Source: Mesorhizobium japonicum MAFF 303099
GTDB taxonomy: Bacteria > Pseudomonadota > Alphaproteobacteria > Rhizobiales > Rhizobiaceae
Reading direction: 5' to 3'
Length of the DNA stretch: 64,000 nt
Assembly (NCBI RefSeq): GCF_000009625.1
Contig: NC_002678.2
Span: forward strand, 1,054,001-1,118,000
Under the pieces are notes generated by a model. That model was not told the origin of the DNA. It worked only from the letters and a program-made list of their open reading frames with translations, and did not search any database. A program made the translations under genes and the position numbers. This document shows positions 8,868 to 18,146 of this stretch, piece by piece (position 1 is the first letter of the stretch; the number at the start of each line of letters is the position of its first letter).

Positions 8868-10217
8868 CTATTCGGCGGCCTGCGCGCCGCGCCGCCGCAG
8901 GTCGATGCCGCCGGCCGTGCGCGCCCAGAAATCGGACATGAAGGCAGGGTCGCGCAGCACTTCCATCCTCGGCCAGTCCGCGAAGGAGGCGGCGAAAATT
9001 TCAGCGCCCATGCGCGCATCCTTGTAGGGATTGACCGCCCCGCCGGCCGCGACGGTGATGCGGTCGAGTTCGCCAAGCAAGGCGAGCGTCGCTGCTCCCT
9101 TGTTGGGGAAATCCAGCGTCAGCGTGTAGCCGGGCCGTGGGAATGACAGCAGCGCCGGCGAGCGGATCGAACCGAAGCGTTTCAGCACGGTGAGGAAGGA
9201 GCCCTGCCTCACCCGGCGGGCCGTCGCGAGCAGTTCAGGTACAACGATGCGTGCGGCCTCCTCCGGCACCACGCTCTGGTGCTGGAACAGCCCATTGGGG
9301 CCATAAAGCCGGTTCCAGTCGCGCACACTGTCAAGCGGGAAGAAAAAGCCTTGATAGCCGGCCTGGCGCGGCGCGATCGCGCGACCTTTCTCCCACCGGT
9401 AGGCGGCGTTGAAAGCGGTCAGGAACGGCCGGTTGAGCACATTGAACGGCGGCTGGAACGGCACGGAAAGATTGCTGCCGGCGCGGGAGGCCTCGTGCGA
9501 GCCATGCTCGGCGTGGTTAGCGGTGAACAGCAACCCGCGCCCACTGTTGCGGCCGCCGGCGAGCTGATCGATCCAGGCCACCGCATATTCATTGGCCTGG
9601 TCCGCCGCTTCGGCCAGATCGAAGAATTCGCCGAGATCACGAAACGGCGCCGTCTTCTCGACGATGTCGAGCGAAGGCACCCGCATCAACCGGATCGAGG
9701 CCGAGAGCATCAGGCCGGTCAGCCCCATGCCGCCGATGGTGGCCGCAAACAGGCGCGGATTGTCCGTGGCCGAGCAGCGATAGGTCTTTCCATCGGACCG
9801 CAGCAGCGTGAAGCTTTCGACATGGCAGCCGAACGTGCCGCGCCGGTGGTGGTTCTTGCCGTGCACGTCATTGGCGATGGCACCACCGAGCGTGACGAAT
9901 TGCGTGCCCGGGACGACGGCCGGAAAGAAACCGTAAGGTGCCGCGTGCGCGATGATGTCGGATAGCAGCACACCGGCGTCGGCTTCGAGCACGCCCGTCT
10001 CGGCGTTGAAGGCTCCGATATGGTTCAGGGTGCGCATGTCGACGACCGCCCCGGCCTGGTTCTGGCAGGAATCGCCGTAGGAACGCCCATTGCCATAGGC
10101 GAGCAGTGAGGCTTCCTTCGCCTGACCGCTCTTCAGCAGCGCAATGGCAGCGTCGGCGTGGATCGCGCGTGGCGCAGGCGGCGTGGCAAGGCCGAAGCTC
10201 AAAAAACGTTCGGCCAT
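8868..10217 (-). CDS. DprE1-like FAD-dependent oxidase
   Basis: The 449-residue protein belongs to the vanillyl-alcohol-oxidase flavoprotein fold. The FAD-binding part (about residues 25-180) contains YGNGRSYGDS and then GGAIANDVHGKNHH followed by GTFG. This closely resembles DprE1, the mycobacterial oxidase that converts decaprenylphosphoryl-ribose to the 2-keto form on the way to the arabinose donor. The C-terminal half is the substrate-binding cap typical of the family. The gene starts 2 bases after the stop of the HAD-UbiA gene, so both enzymes are very likely made together. The prediction is oxidation of a polyprenyl-phosphoryl pentose. Homologues also occur in rhizobia that arabinosylate Nod factors. 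Lipid length and sugar are unknown. Confidence 0.82.
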   Translation of the reverse strand: MAERFLSFGLATPPAPRAIHADAAIALLKSGQAKEASLLAYGNGRSYGDSCQNQAGAVVDMRTLNHIGAFNAETGVLEADAGVLLSDIIAHAAPYGFFPAVVPGTQFVTLGGAIANDVHGKNHHRRGTFGCHVESFTLLRSDGKTYRCSATDNPRLFAATIGGMGLTGLMLSASIRLMRVPSLDIVEKTAPFRDLGEFFDLAEAADQANEYAVAWIDQLAGGRNSGRGLLFTANHAEHGSHEASRAGSNLSVPFQPPFNVLNRPFLTAFNAAYRWEKGRAIAPRQAGYQGFFFPLDSVRDWNRLYGPNGLFQHQSVVPEEAARIVVPELLATARRVRQGSFLTVLKRFGSIRSPALLSFPRPGYTLTLDFPNKGAATLALLGELDRITVAAGGAVNPYKDARMGAEIFAASFADWPRMEVLRDPAFMSDFWARTAGGIDLRRRGAQAAE

Positions 10218-10219
10218 GC

Positions 10220-11653
10220 CTACCAGCCCCCGATGACCAGCAGCACGGCGCCGATCGCCACAACGATCTGGCTGCGCCAGTCACGGATGATGAAGACGAC
10301 CGGGTCGTCGTTCATCTCGTCGCGGCGCGCCAGGATCCAGACGCGCATGGTGAGGTAAAGTACGATGGGTGGCAGCGGCCAGATCAGCCACGGATGCGGG
10401 TAGAGCTCGCGCACCGCGACACTGTCCATGTAGAGCGCCAGAACCAGCGCCGAGGAGAAGGCGGAGGCCATGCCGGCCTGGGCGACGATCTCCTGGTCTT
10501 CGGTGCGATAACCGCGCCCGGCGATGCGTTCGCCGGGCGGAATGGCGGTGGTGCGCAGCTCGACGAAGCGCTTCACCAGCGCCAGCGACAGGAAGAAGAA
10601 GATCGAGAAGGCGAGCAGCCAGAACGAGACGGCGACGCCGGTGGCGGCCGCACCGGCGATCACGCGGATCGAATAGAGACCGGCCAGCGTCAGCACGTCG
10701 ACCAGCAGCATGCGCTTGAACGACAGCGAATAGGCCGTGGTGACGACCATGTAGCCGCCAAGCACCGCCAGGAATTCGAGCGACAGGAACAGCCCGGTGC
10801 CGATGCCGATCGCCAGCAGCACCGCGATCGCACCCAGGCCGAACGGGATCGACAGCGCGCCGCTGGCGAACGGCCTGTTGCGCTTGGTGACGTGCTTGCG
10901 GTCGAGCGCGAGATCGAAGAAATCGTTGAGGATATAGATCGCCGACGCCACCGCGCTGAACGAGACGAACGCCAGCAGGCATTGCCAGATCATGTTGGTG
11001 TTGAAATATTCGTGCGACAGCACCATCGGCACCGCGATCAGCGAGTTCTTCAGCCACTGGTGGGCGCGCAGCATCTTGACGACGGTGCGCAAGGTCGGCT
11101 TCGGCGCCGGCATGGTTTCGGCGCCATGCGCCGCCTGCCAGCGCGCGGCATGGCGGTCGGGCGCGACGACGATTGCATTGCGCGCGGCGTCGAAGACCTG
11201 GAGATCGTGGCGGCTGTTGCCGGCATAATCGAAGCCACCATCGCCATAGGCTGATATCAGCGAGGCACGCTTCTTGCCGGAGGTGAGATTGTCGAGACCA
11301 TCGGTCGCCAGCACCCGGTCGAAAATGCCGAGATGACAGGCAATGGCGTCGGCGAATTTGCGCGGCGTACCGGTCGCCAGCACGATCTTGCGGCCTTCGC
11401 CGTGCTCGGCGCGCAGCCGGTCGAGCAGCGTCGCGCGATAGGGCAACGTCGCGGGGTCGATGTCGATGCGCTGCGCGATCGCCTGTTTCAGCCGCGCCGG
11501 CCCGCCGGCGGCCCAGAACGGCACCAGGAGAATATAGAGCGGGTTCTTCTTGAGGAGGAGGAACAAGCCTTCCCACAACAGGTCGGTCGCGATCAGCGTG
11601 CCGTCGAGATCGACCGCAAGCGGTATTGCGTTCCTGTCCGACCGCGCATCCAT
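10220..11653 (-). CDS. HAD phosphatase-UbiA prenyltransferase fusion
   Basis: This 477-residue protein joins two activities. Residues 10-195 form a HAD-type phosphatase (catalytic VDLDGTL, then LATGTPRKF and a GNSRHD segment). From about residue 205 comes a UbiA-type intramembrane prenyltransferase of eight to nine helices, with the metal-binding NDFFDLALDRKH motif. In mycobacteria the matching steps are a UbiA enzyme making decaprenylphosphoryl-5-phosphoribose and a separate phosphatase removing the 5-phosphate. Their fusion, next to a DprE1-like oxidase, strongly suggests the same two steps here. An alternative is another phosphosugar or aromatic acceptor. It is the first gene of the cluster; a 224-base gap upstream probably holds the promoter. 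Confidence 0.85.
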   Translation of the reverse strand: MDARSDRNAIPLAVDLDGTLIATDLLWEGLFLLLKKNPLYILLVPFWAAGGPARLKQAIAQRIDIDPATLPYRATLLDRLRAEHGEGRKIVLATGTPRKFADAIACHLGIFDRVLATDGLDNLTSGKKRASLISAYGDGGFDYAGNSRHDLQVFDAARNAIVVAPDRHAARWQAAHGAETMPAPKPTLRTVVKMLRAHQWLKNSLIAVPMVLSHEYFNTNMIWQCLLAFVSFSAVASAIYILNDFFDLALDRKHVTKRNRPFASGALSIPFGLGAIAVLLAIGIGTGLFLSLEFLAVLGGYMVVTTAYSLSFKRMLLVDVLTLAGLYSIRVIAGAAATGVAVSFWLLAFSIFFFLSLALVKRFVELRTTAIPPGERIAGRGYRTEDQEIVAQAGMASAFSSALVLALYMDSVAVRELYPHPWLIWPLPPIVLYLTMRVWILARRDEMNDDPVVFIIRDWRSQIVVAIGAVLLVIGGW

Positions 11654-11833
11654 GCCCGTCCTGCCCTGCCAGCCTATGACCCGGAAAACCGGAATCCCAT
11701 TGCGCCGCTTCTCGGCGTCTTGGGGCTGGTATAGCGGGGGATGGCGTAGCGAACGTTAAAACGCCTGGTTGCAGGCGGCTGCCGCGGCGGTATTTCCGGC
11801 GTCATTGTTAAACAAGCGCAACCGGAAACGATA

Positions 11834-11859
11834 AAAGGCCGAGCAAATGCCCGGCCTTT
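11834..11859 (-). terminator. Terminator hairpin of the small secreted protein gene
   Basis: AAAGGCCG (11834-11841) and CGGCCTTT (11852-11859) make a perfect 8 bp stem, and the minus strand continues into T-rich sequence after it. It lies 18 bases past the stop at 11878 and separates that gene from the HAD-UbiA gene. Confidence 0.65.
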
Positions 11860-11877
11860 CCAATCATGCCGCCTGGA

Positions 11878-12141
11878 TTACTTGATGCGGGCGACGCCGC
11901 CGGAAATTTCGACGGTTTCCGAGCCGGTCAAGGCTTCAAGATCACCGTTCGGCAAGGTGACGAAGCAGCCGTTCTGGCAGAATTCGACGGTTTCACCGCC
12001 GGCCAGCGCAAGGTCGGTCTTGCTGCCGCCCTCCGTGACGACCAGCGTGCGGGTCTCGGCGTCCTTGTTGACCGCGCTGGCGGCATGAGCCGAGCCGCTC
12101 ACGGCGAGCAAGGCCACGGCAGCGACGAGAGACTTCCACAT
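11878..12141 (-). CDS. Small secreted protein of unknown function
   Basis: The 87-residue product has a clear Sec signal peptide (MWKSLVAAVALLAVSGSAHA, cleaved after AHA) and a mature part of about 67 residues that should be periplasmic. It contains two close cysteines (EFCQNGCFVTL), which could form a disulfide or bind a ligand, in a sequence that alternates hydrophobic and polar residues like a small beta barrel or sandwich. The frame is open upstream, but the ATG at 12141 is the one that yields the signal peptide. It is a single gene with its own terminator. I do not recognise a named family. Confidence 0.65.
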   Translation of the reverse strand: MWKSLVAAVALLAVSGSAHAASAVNKDAETRTLVVTEGGSKTDLALAGGETVEFCQNGCFVTLPNGDLEALTGSETVEISGGVARIK

Positions 12142-12353
12142 GTTGCAATATCGGTGTTCCCACCGCCTCTGTTGCATTTCGCAAGGCATTCTCGCCCTTT
12201 GCATGAGAGCTTATATGAGATGGAAGCTGAACCGCAACTGAATGCCGCATTCATGCCGCAATTGGTTTTGGCTGTCCGCAAGCATACGTCCGACCCTGTT
12301 AATTTCGCCAGCCGGCACGATATGATGTCGAGGCGGCAACGCGAAAAGAGACC

Positions 12354-13175
12354 ATGCACGACAACTGGCTTGAAACGATCGGCGTTGGGGTTGAGTCGCG
12401 AAGGATTGCCGCGGGGGTGACCCATTATGTACCCGCGTCCATCAACCATCGGCTTGGGATCCACGTCGGAGCGCCGGTCAACGCCTCGTGCCACTGCGAC
12501 GGCAAACATCACCGCCGGGTCCAGTCGGACGGCGACATCGATATTGTGCCCGCCGGGCTCGATGGCGACTGGAAGGATGACGCGGACTGCACCATCCTGC
12601 GGCTGTGGGTCAGTCCGGCGCTGGTTCGGCGCGCTGCCGAGGACCTCGATATCGATCCGGACAGGGTCGTCGTCAATCCGCAGTTCCAGCGCCGCGATGC
12701 CAGGATCGAACACATCGCCCATGCGCTGGCGACCGGCCTGAACCCGGACGTGCCATCCGACCGGCTGTATTTCGAAAGCCTGGCCAAAGCACTGGCTGTC
12801 CAGATCATCCAGGGCGCTGCGTCAAAACCGGAAGCTCCCGCCAGGCAAACGCTTTCTTTCGGCCAGAAGCGCAGGCTGACCGATTTCATCGAAGCCAATC
12901 TCGACCAGGATCTTTCGCTGGATGAGATGGCGCAAGTGGCAGCCATCAGCGTCTCGCATCTGAAAGTGCTGTTTCGCCACACCTTCGGCATGCCTCCCCA
13001 CCAATATGTCATCCATCGCCGCGTCGATCGGGCCAGGGCTCTGTTGCATCAGGGAAAAATGCCGCTTAGCCAGATTGCGCTGGAAGCAGGCTTTTCGCAT
13101 CAGAGCCATATGGCGCAAAGCATGAAGCGCCTCCTCGGCGTCACGCCGGCAACACTGATCCGCTTGCAGCGGTAA
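12354..13175 (+). CDS. AraC-family transcriptional regulator
   Basis: The 273-residue protein has a variable N-terminal sensing half and a C-terminal AraC/XylS DNA-binding domain (about residues 175-270). That domain has two helix-turn-helix units: SLDEMAQVAAISVSHLKVLF, and PLSQIALEAGFSHQSHMAQ ending in LLGVTPATLIRL. The N-terminal half contains a His/Cys-rich patch (CHCDGKHHRR) that could bind a metal or sense an oxidant, which is speculation. The NmrA-like gene 140 bases downstream on the same strand is the obvious candidate target, though a hairpin lies between them. Ligand unknown. Confidence 0.85.
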   Translation: MHDNWLETIGVGVESRRIAAGVTHYVPASINHRLGIHVGAPVNASCHCDGKHHRRVQSDGDIDIVPAGLDGDWKDDADCTILRLWVSPALVRRAAEDLDIDPDRVVVNPQFQRRDARIEHIAHALATGLNPDVPSDRLYFESLAKALAVQIIQGAASKPEAPARQTLSFGQKRRLTDFIEANLDQDLSLDEMAQVAAISVSHLKVLFRHTFGMPPHQYVIHRRVDRARALLHQGKMPLSQIALEAGFSHQSHMAQSMKRLLGVTPATLIRLQR

Positions 13176-13202
13176 ACTACGGTCTGGCATTTTCGCCGTG
13201 CT

Positions 13203-13219
13203 TTGGCTTTCGAAGCCAA
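13203..13219 (+). terminator. Short hairpin after the AraC gene
   Basis: TTGGCTT (13203-13209), a three-base loop and AAGCCAA (13213-13219) form a perfect 7 bp stem 27 bases past the regulator's stop codon. There is no clear T run, so termination may be partial. Confidence 0.4.
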
Positions 13220-13316
13220 TCATCCGTTCTTGCGCTCCACCATCCAAATCTGAGCGACCCGAGCCCGCCGATTTGGCATTCCGGACGTCCCACTGGTCAG
13301 GATGAAGGATACGGGC

Positions 13317-14192
13317 ATGTTTGTTGTGTTGGGCGCGGCAGGAAAGATCGGACGGGCCACGATTGGCGCGCTTCGCAGGCATCACGTTCCGGTCAGAGCC
13401 GTGGTGCGAAACCCGTCGCACGCCGAGGAGTTCCGTGCACTCGGTTGCGAGGCAGAAATTGCCGATCTACGCGATACGCCAGCATTGGTGCGGGCAACAA
13501 AGGGCGCCACCGCTGTTCAGGTCATCTGTCCAGTCAGCGTCCGCGCCGACGATGCGCCAGCGGAGATGGAAGCCACGATCCGGTCCATCGTCGACGCACT
13601 CAATCAAGTCAGACCGGAAAGTATCCTGGCAATATCGGACTATGGCGCCCAGCTTGCCGCCGGCACCGGCATAACGCTCACCTTTCATCATCTGGAAGCG
13701 CAGCTGGGGACGGTACCAGCGGCGCTGACGGTGTTGCGTTCCGCCGAGCACATGCAGAACTGGAACCGCTTGGTCGGCCGGGCAATCGAGACCGGCGTGC
13801 TGCCGAGCCTGCACCATCCCGTGACAAAATCCTTCCCGACGGTGTCGGCCGGCGATGTCGGGCTGATGGCAGCGGACCTGCTCCTTTCGGGCAGCGGCGA
13901 TGCGTTGCGCGTGGTCCACGCCGAAGGGCCAAACCGCTACAGCACGGCCGATGTGGCGCGAACGCTTGGCGACATTGCCGGCCGCAAGATCGTCGCTCGC
14001 GAATTGCCAAGGCAGGACTGGGTTCCCGCCCTTGTCGGCGGCGGCATCGGCACGAGCTACGCTGAACTGGTCGCCGCGATGTTCGACGCCCACAATGCCG
14101 GCCGCATCGATGTCGAGCACGGCGTTGGCGAAGTCAGGCGCGGCGATACCGATCTGCGCGCGGCATTGACGGCGTTGGTCGCGAGAAGCTGA
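13317..14192 (+). CDS. NmrA-like NAD(P)-binding oxidoreductase
   Basis: This 291-residue atypical SDR opens with MFVVLGAAGKIGRATI, the NmrA-style GxxGxxG nucleotide site, followed by RAVVRNP, an arginine-containing segment that suggests NADP preference. It lacks the YxxxK catalytic pair of classical SDRs, as is usual for NmrA-like proteins such as quinone reductases (QorB type) or redox sensors. The ATG at 13317 is preferred over the one at 13302 because AAGGA lies 8 bases before it. It follows an AraC regulator on the same strand, so it may be that regulator's target. It converges on the MscS gene with a 12-base gap. Substrate unknown. Confidence 0.75.
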   Translation: MFVVLGAAGKIGRATIGALRRHHVPVRAVVRNPSHAEEFRALGCEAEIADLRDTPALVRATKGATAVQVICPVSVRADDAPAEMEATIRSIVDALNQVRPESILAISDYGAQLAAGTGITLTFHHLEAQLGTVPAALTVLRSAEHMQNWNRLVGRAIETGVLPSLHHPVTKSFPTVSAGDVGLMAADLLLSGSGDALRVVHAEGPNRYSTADVARTLGDIAGRKIVARELPRQDWVPALVGGGIGTSYAELVAAMFDAHNAGRIDVEHGVGEVRRGDTDLRAALTALVARS

Positions 14193-14204
14193 CGGGAACC
14201 GGCC

Positions 14205-16694
14205 CTAGTCGGGATCCGGCTTGCGCAGCTTGCGTCCCGATTTGGCGAGCTTTTTCGCTTCGGCCGCGGCGTCCGCCTTCGCCTGTTCCTGTTCGACGAA
14301 GTCGGCCTCGATCTTGTCGTCGTCTGTCGGCCAGGCCTTGGGCTTGTGCACCTCGACGACGGCACGCGGTGTCGACGGGATCTCGATATGCTGGTCGCTG
14401 AATTTTTCCAGCACGGCGAAGCGGACGTCGTTCTGCACGATGTTGCCGTTCGTCACATCGGCCAGGAACACACGGATTTCGAACTCAAGTGCCGCTGGTC
14501 CAAAATTGGAAAACAGCACGAAGGGTTCGGGGTTCTTCAGCACCATCGGGTGGCTGCGGGCGATTTCCAGCAGGATGGCATGCACCTGCTTGACGTCGCT
14601 GCCATAGGCGACGCCGACCTTGATGTCGATGCGGCCGAGCTTGTTGCGATGCGTCCAGTTGCCGACGGCGTTGTTGATCAGGTTCGAATTGGGCAGGATC
14701 ACCGACTGCCGCTGGAAAGTCTCGATCTCGGTGGCGCGCACGCTGATCTTCTTGACCGTACCGCTGACGTCGCCGGCGACGATCCAATCGCCGACCTTGA
14801 ACGGCCGCTCGGCCAGCAGGATCAGGCCGGAGACGAAATTCGACACGACATTCTGCAGGCCAAAGCCGATGCCGAGGGAAAGCGCACCGGCGACCAGCGC
14901 CAGGCTGGAGAGGTCGATACCCGCCGCCGATATGCCGACCAGCCCCGCCACGGCGACGCCGGCATAGCCGACCGCCAGCCGGATCGAATTGCGCACGCCG
15001 GTGTCGACCTTGCCGCGCGCCATCACCGACCCGTCGAGCCAGCCCTGGAACCAGCGGGTCAGGAAATAGCCGATGATGAAGACGATGATGCCCGAAAGGA
15101 TGCCAGTGACCGAAATCGTCACCGAGCCGATGGTGATCCCGGTCGCCAGCTTGTAGGCCCAGGCCTGGATGTCGCCGGGCTGGAACCCCCACATCAAAAG
15201 GATCAGAGGCAGGAAGACCAGCACGATCATCAAATTGATGGCGACACTGACGACGAGGCCGAGCTGGTCGAGTGCTGCGTCCTCGTAACTGGAGTTGGCC
15301 GACAGCCAGCGCCCGACAGTGGTGTTGGCGAACGCCCCCTCCTCGCCGATCGCCTGCGCCGACAGGAAGCCGATATAGGCGGTGATCAGCGCCGTGCCTG
15401 TGACCACCACCTGCAGCGAGACGAACAGGGCAAGGCCGATATAGCCAAGCAGGGCGGCGGCGATGGTGAACAGGCCAAGCGCCAGCGCCAGATAGCGCAG
15501 CCAAGCCGGCCATGGCCGCCAGCTTCCGTCGCGTGCCTTGAACGGCCGCAGCATCGCCATCAGGATCAGGATGATGCCGACGACAATGGTGGCGACGAAA
15601 CTGCGGGCGATGGTCAGCGACAGTGGCGAGCCCATCTTGTCGTTGACGATCGACAGGAAATTGTTGACGCCGATGACCACGGCCATGGCGGTTGTCAGCC
15701 GCACCAGCCAGCGCGCCGGGCCGGTTTGGACGGGAATGAGCCGCCAGTTCGGCAGCCGCGGCTCAAGCGCGGCATTGGTCAACCGGTTGACGCAGAACAC
15801 CACCGCGATGACTGCCGCCAGCGCATTCAGGAAGACGCCGATGTCGCCGCGCAACACATTGTAATAGTTGAAAAAGAACACCGTGGAGGCCAGGAACACG
15901 CCGACCGCCAGCGTCGGCAGCAAGGTCGACCAGAATGCTACGGACAGGCGGCTGAGATAGGACGGATCCTCGACTGCCGGATCGGCTTCGAATATGCGCC
16001 CGAACAGGCGCCTGCCGCCGACCAGCAGCACCAGCGCCAGCCCGAGCGCCACGAAGGTCGCCGCGAGGATGGCCTGGAACTTGAACTTGAACGCGAAGCT
16101 CAGCCAAGACGACACCGCCTTGTAAAAGTTGGCGTATTCGTCCCGGGCGTCGGAAAACACCTGTGGGCTCAGCGCCTCGGACAGTGCGTAGCGCTTGGTC
16201 AAAAAGTTGCGGAACTGCTCGCTGCGCATATTGCCGATCTTGTCGATCAGCCCGCTGATGCGGATCGACAGGTTCTGCGCGCTGGCGACGACCGCGTTGA
16301 TCTCGGCCTTTTCCGACGCCAGCGCCTGGCGCTCGCCGGTCACGATGTCGGGCTCCTGCGGCTGGCCCGCGGCCGGCGGCGGACCAAGCACCTCGATGCG
16401 ATTGTTGATGTCGGTAAGCCGTGGACGGAACACCAGCGCGCTGGTCAGCGCCGCCCGCGACAGATCCTCCAGTTGCAGACGGATGTCCACAAGCGAGGCA
16501 TCGTCCTCGCCGTTCTGCTGTATCTTCTTCTCGAGATCGTCGGTCTTGGCAGTCAGGCCCTGGATGACTTTCTGCTGATCGGTGATCAAGCCGGCGGAGC
16601 CCTGGCCAAGCGCCTGCGCCATCGCCTCGAACGAAGGCGACGCCGAAATGACCAGCGTGAAAACCAAAACGAGGCGAAGCAATCTCAAAAGCAT
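14205..16694 (-). CDS. Large MscS-family mechanosensitive channel (DUF3772 type)
   Basis: The 829-residue protein carries a signal peptide (MLLRLLRLVLVFTLVISASP) and a periplasmic helical region of about 170 residues rich in coiled-coil sequence (a DUF3772-like region). About ten transmembrane helices follow, then the MscS core near residues 590-790: LSLGIGFGLQNVVSNFVSG for the pore helix, then the beta domain GDWIVAGDVSGTVKKI. The last 50 residues are charged and probably cytoplasmic. Such channels open under membrane tension in hypo-osmotic shock. An upstream ATG at 16757 is possible; 16694 is chosen because it places the signal peptide at the start. It is divergent from soxB, and the 173-base gap should hold both promoters. 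Confidence 0.85.
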   Translation of the reverse strand: MLLRLLRLVLVFTLVISASPSFEAMAQALGQGSAGLITDQQKVIQGLTAKTDDLEKKIQQNGEDDASLVDIRLQLEDLSRAALTSALVFRPRLTDINNRIEVLGPPPAAGQPQEPDIVTGERQALASEKAEINAVVASAQNLSIRISGLIDKIGNMRSEQFRNFLTKRYALSEALSPQVFSDARDEYANFYKAVSSWLSFAFKFKFQAILAATFVALGLALVLLVGGRRLFGRIFEADPAVEDPSYLSRLSVAFWSTLLPTLAVGVFLASTVFFFNYYNVLRGDIGVFLNALAAVIAVVFCVNRLTNAALEPRLPNWRLIPVQTGPARWLVRLTTAMAVVIGVNNFLSIVNDKMGSPLSLTIARSFVATIVVGIILILMAMLRPFKARDGSWRPWPAWLRYLALALGLFTIAAALLGYIGLALFVSLQVVVTGTALITAYIGFLSAQAIGEEGAFANTTVGRWLSANSSYEDAALDQLGLVVSVAINLMIVLVFLPLILLMWGFQPGDIQAWAYKLATGITIGSVTISVTGILSGIIVFIIGYFLTRWFQGWLDGSVMARGKVDTGVRNSIRLAVGYAGVAVAGLVGISAAGIDLSSLALVAGALSLGIGFGLQNVVSNFVSGLILLAERPFKVGDWIVAGDVSGTVKKISVRATEIETFQRQSVILPNSNLINNAVGNWTHRNKLGRIDIKVGVAYGSDVKQVHAILLEIARSHPMVLKNPEPFVLFSNFGPAALEFEIRVFLADVTNGNIVQNDVRFAVLEKFSDQHIEIPSTPRAVVEVHKPKAWPTDDDKIEADFVEQEQAKADAAAEAKKLAKSGRKLRKPDPD

Positions 16695-16867
16695 GACTAT
16701 CGGCGACTCACCGGCGGCAAGGGCATTTAAAAGCCTGTCCTTGATAAAGACGGCCATATCGTGGGGCAAGCCGTCGCATCGCGGCGTCGGCCAGTCGAAA
16801 GGCCATGGCGCAATATTGGCTTTGCGGATGCGGCCTGCTCTATAGTCTGCCGCATCGCCCGAACCGG

Positions 16868-18136
16868 ATGACAATGATGGCAGAGTACTCGGCCTTTTCG
16901 CTGCTTGCGAACGCGCTCAAGGGAAACAGGGACTGGAAGCCGGCCTGGCGCAAGCCCGACCCGAAGGCTTCCTATGATGTCATCATCATTGGTGGCGGCG
17001 GCCACGGGCTGGCGACCGCCTATTATCTGGCCAAGGAACACGGCATCACCAATGTCGCCGTGCTGGAAAAGGGCTGGCTCGGCTCCGGCAATGTCGGCCG
17101 CAACACCACGGCCGTGCGCTCGAACTATCTGCTGCCCGCCAATACCCGCTTCTACGAACATTCGATGAAGATGTGGGAAGGCCTGTCGCACGAGCTCAAC
17201 TATAACGTCATGTTCTCGCAACGTGGCTGCCTGAACCTGGCGCACACGCCGGCCCAGTTCGACGACTATGCAAGGCGCGGCAACGCCATGCGCCATCTCG
17301 GCGTCGATGCCGAACTGATGACGCCGGCGCAGATCAAACGCCTGATCCCGGCGATCGATATCTCCGGGGATGCACGCTTTCCCGTGGTCGGCGGCCTGAT
17401 GCAGCGGCGCGCCGGCACCGCCCGCCACGATGCGGTGGCCTGGGGCTATGCGCGCGGCGCCGACCGGCGCGGCGTCGATATCATCGAGAATTGCGAGGTC
17501 ACCGGCTTCCTGCGCGATGGCGACCGCATCACCGGCGTCACCACGTCGCGCGGCGATATCAGGGCCAAAAAGGTGGCGGTCGCGGTGGCCGGCAGCACCG
17601 GACGCGTCATGCAATTGGCCGGCATCGAGACGATGCCGATCGAGAGCCATGTGCTGCAGGCCTTCGTGACGGAATCGCTAAAACCCTTCATCGACACGGT
17701 CGTGACCTTCGGCATGGGCCATTTCTACATGTCGCAGTCCGACAAGGGCGGCCTTGTCTATGGCGGCGATATCGACGGCTACAACAGCTACGCCCAGCGC
17801 GGCAACCTGCCCATCGTCGACGAGGTGATGAGCGAGATGCTGGCACTGTTCCCGGGCCTTGCCCGCGTGCGCATGCTGCGTTCGTGGGGCGGTGTGTGCG
17901 ACATGTCGATGGACGGTTCGCCGATCATCACCACCGGCCCCCTGCCCGGCATGTATCTCAATTGCGGCTGGTGCTATGGCGGCTTCAAGGCGACGCCGGC
18001 CTCCGGCTGGACCTTTGCCTGGACCATCGCCAAGGACGAGCCGCACGATTTCAACGCGCCGTTCACCCTCGACCGCTTCCACCGCGGCCTCGTCATCGAC
18101 GACAAGGGCCAGGGCGCGAATCCGCGGCTCCATTAG
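16868..18136 (+). CDS. soxB: Sarcosine oxidase beta subunit
   Basis: The 422-residue subunit is a DAO-fold flavoprotein. An N-terminal amphipathic segment is followed by the FAD site IIGGGGHGLATAYYLA (about residues 37-52), then NTTAVRSNYL, a stretch characteristic of SoxB. In the heterotetrameric oxidase this subunit carries the sarcosine-oxidising flavin site. The N-methyl group is converted to formaldehyde, or to methylene-tetrahydrofolate when folate is present, leaving glycine. It is first in the order soxB-soxD-soxA-soxG, the classic arrangement. Three nearby ATGs (16868, 16874, 16877) are possible starts and differ by only three residues. Confidence 0.93.
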   Translation: MTMMAEYSAFSLLANALKGNRDWKPAWRKPDPKASYDVIIIGGGGHGLATAYYLAKEHGITNVAVLEKGWLGSGNVGRNTTAVRSNYLLPANTRFYEHSMKMWEGLSHELNYNVMFSQRGCLNLAHTPAQFDDYARRGNAMRHLGVDAELMTPAQIKRLIPAIDISGDARFPVVGGLMQRRAGTARHDAVAWGYARGADRRGVDIIENCEVTGFLRDGDRITGVTTSRGDIRAKKVAVAVAGSTGRVMQLAGIETMPIESHVLQAFVTESLKPFIDTVVTFGMGHFYMSQSDKGGLVYGGDIDGYNSYAQRGNLPIVDEVMSEMLALFPGLARVRMLRSWGGVCDMSMDGSPIITTGPLPGMYLNCGWCYGGFKATPASGWTFAWTIAKDEPHDFNAPFTLDRFHRGLVIDDKGQGANPRLH

Positions 18137-18146
18137 GAAACATCCT

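Noticed and set aside
10220..11653. Nodulation-type arabinosyl transfer genes (noe-like) as the identity of the cluster
   Set aside because: The families are related, but no nod box, nod gene or symbiosis-island feature is visible, so a Nod-factor role cannot be claimed.
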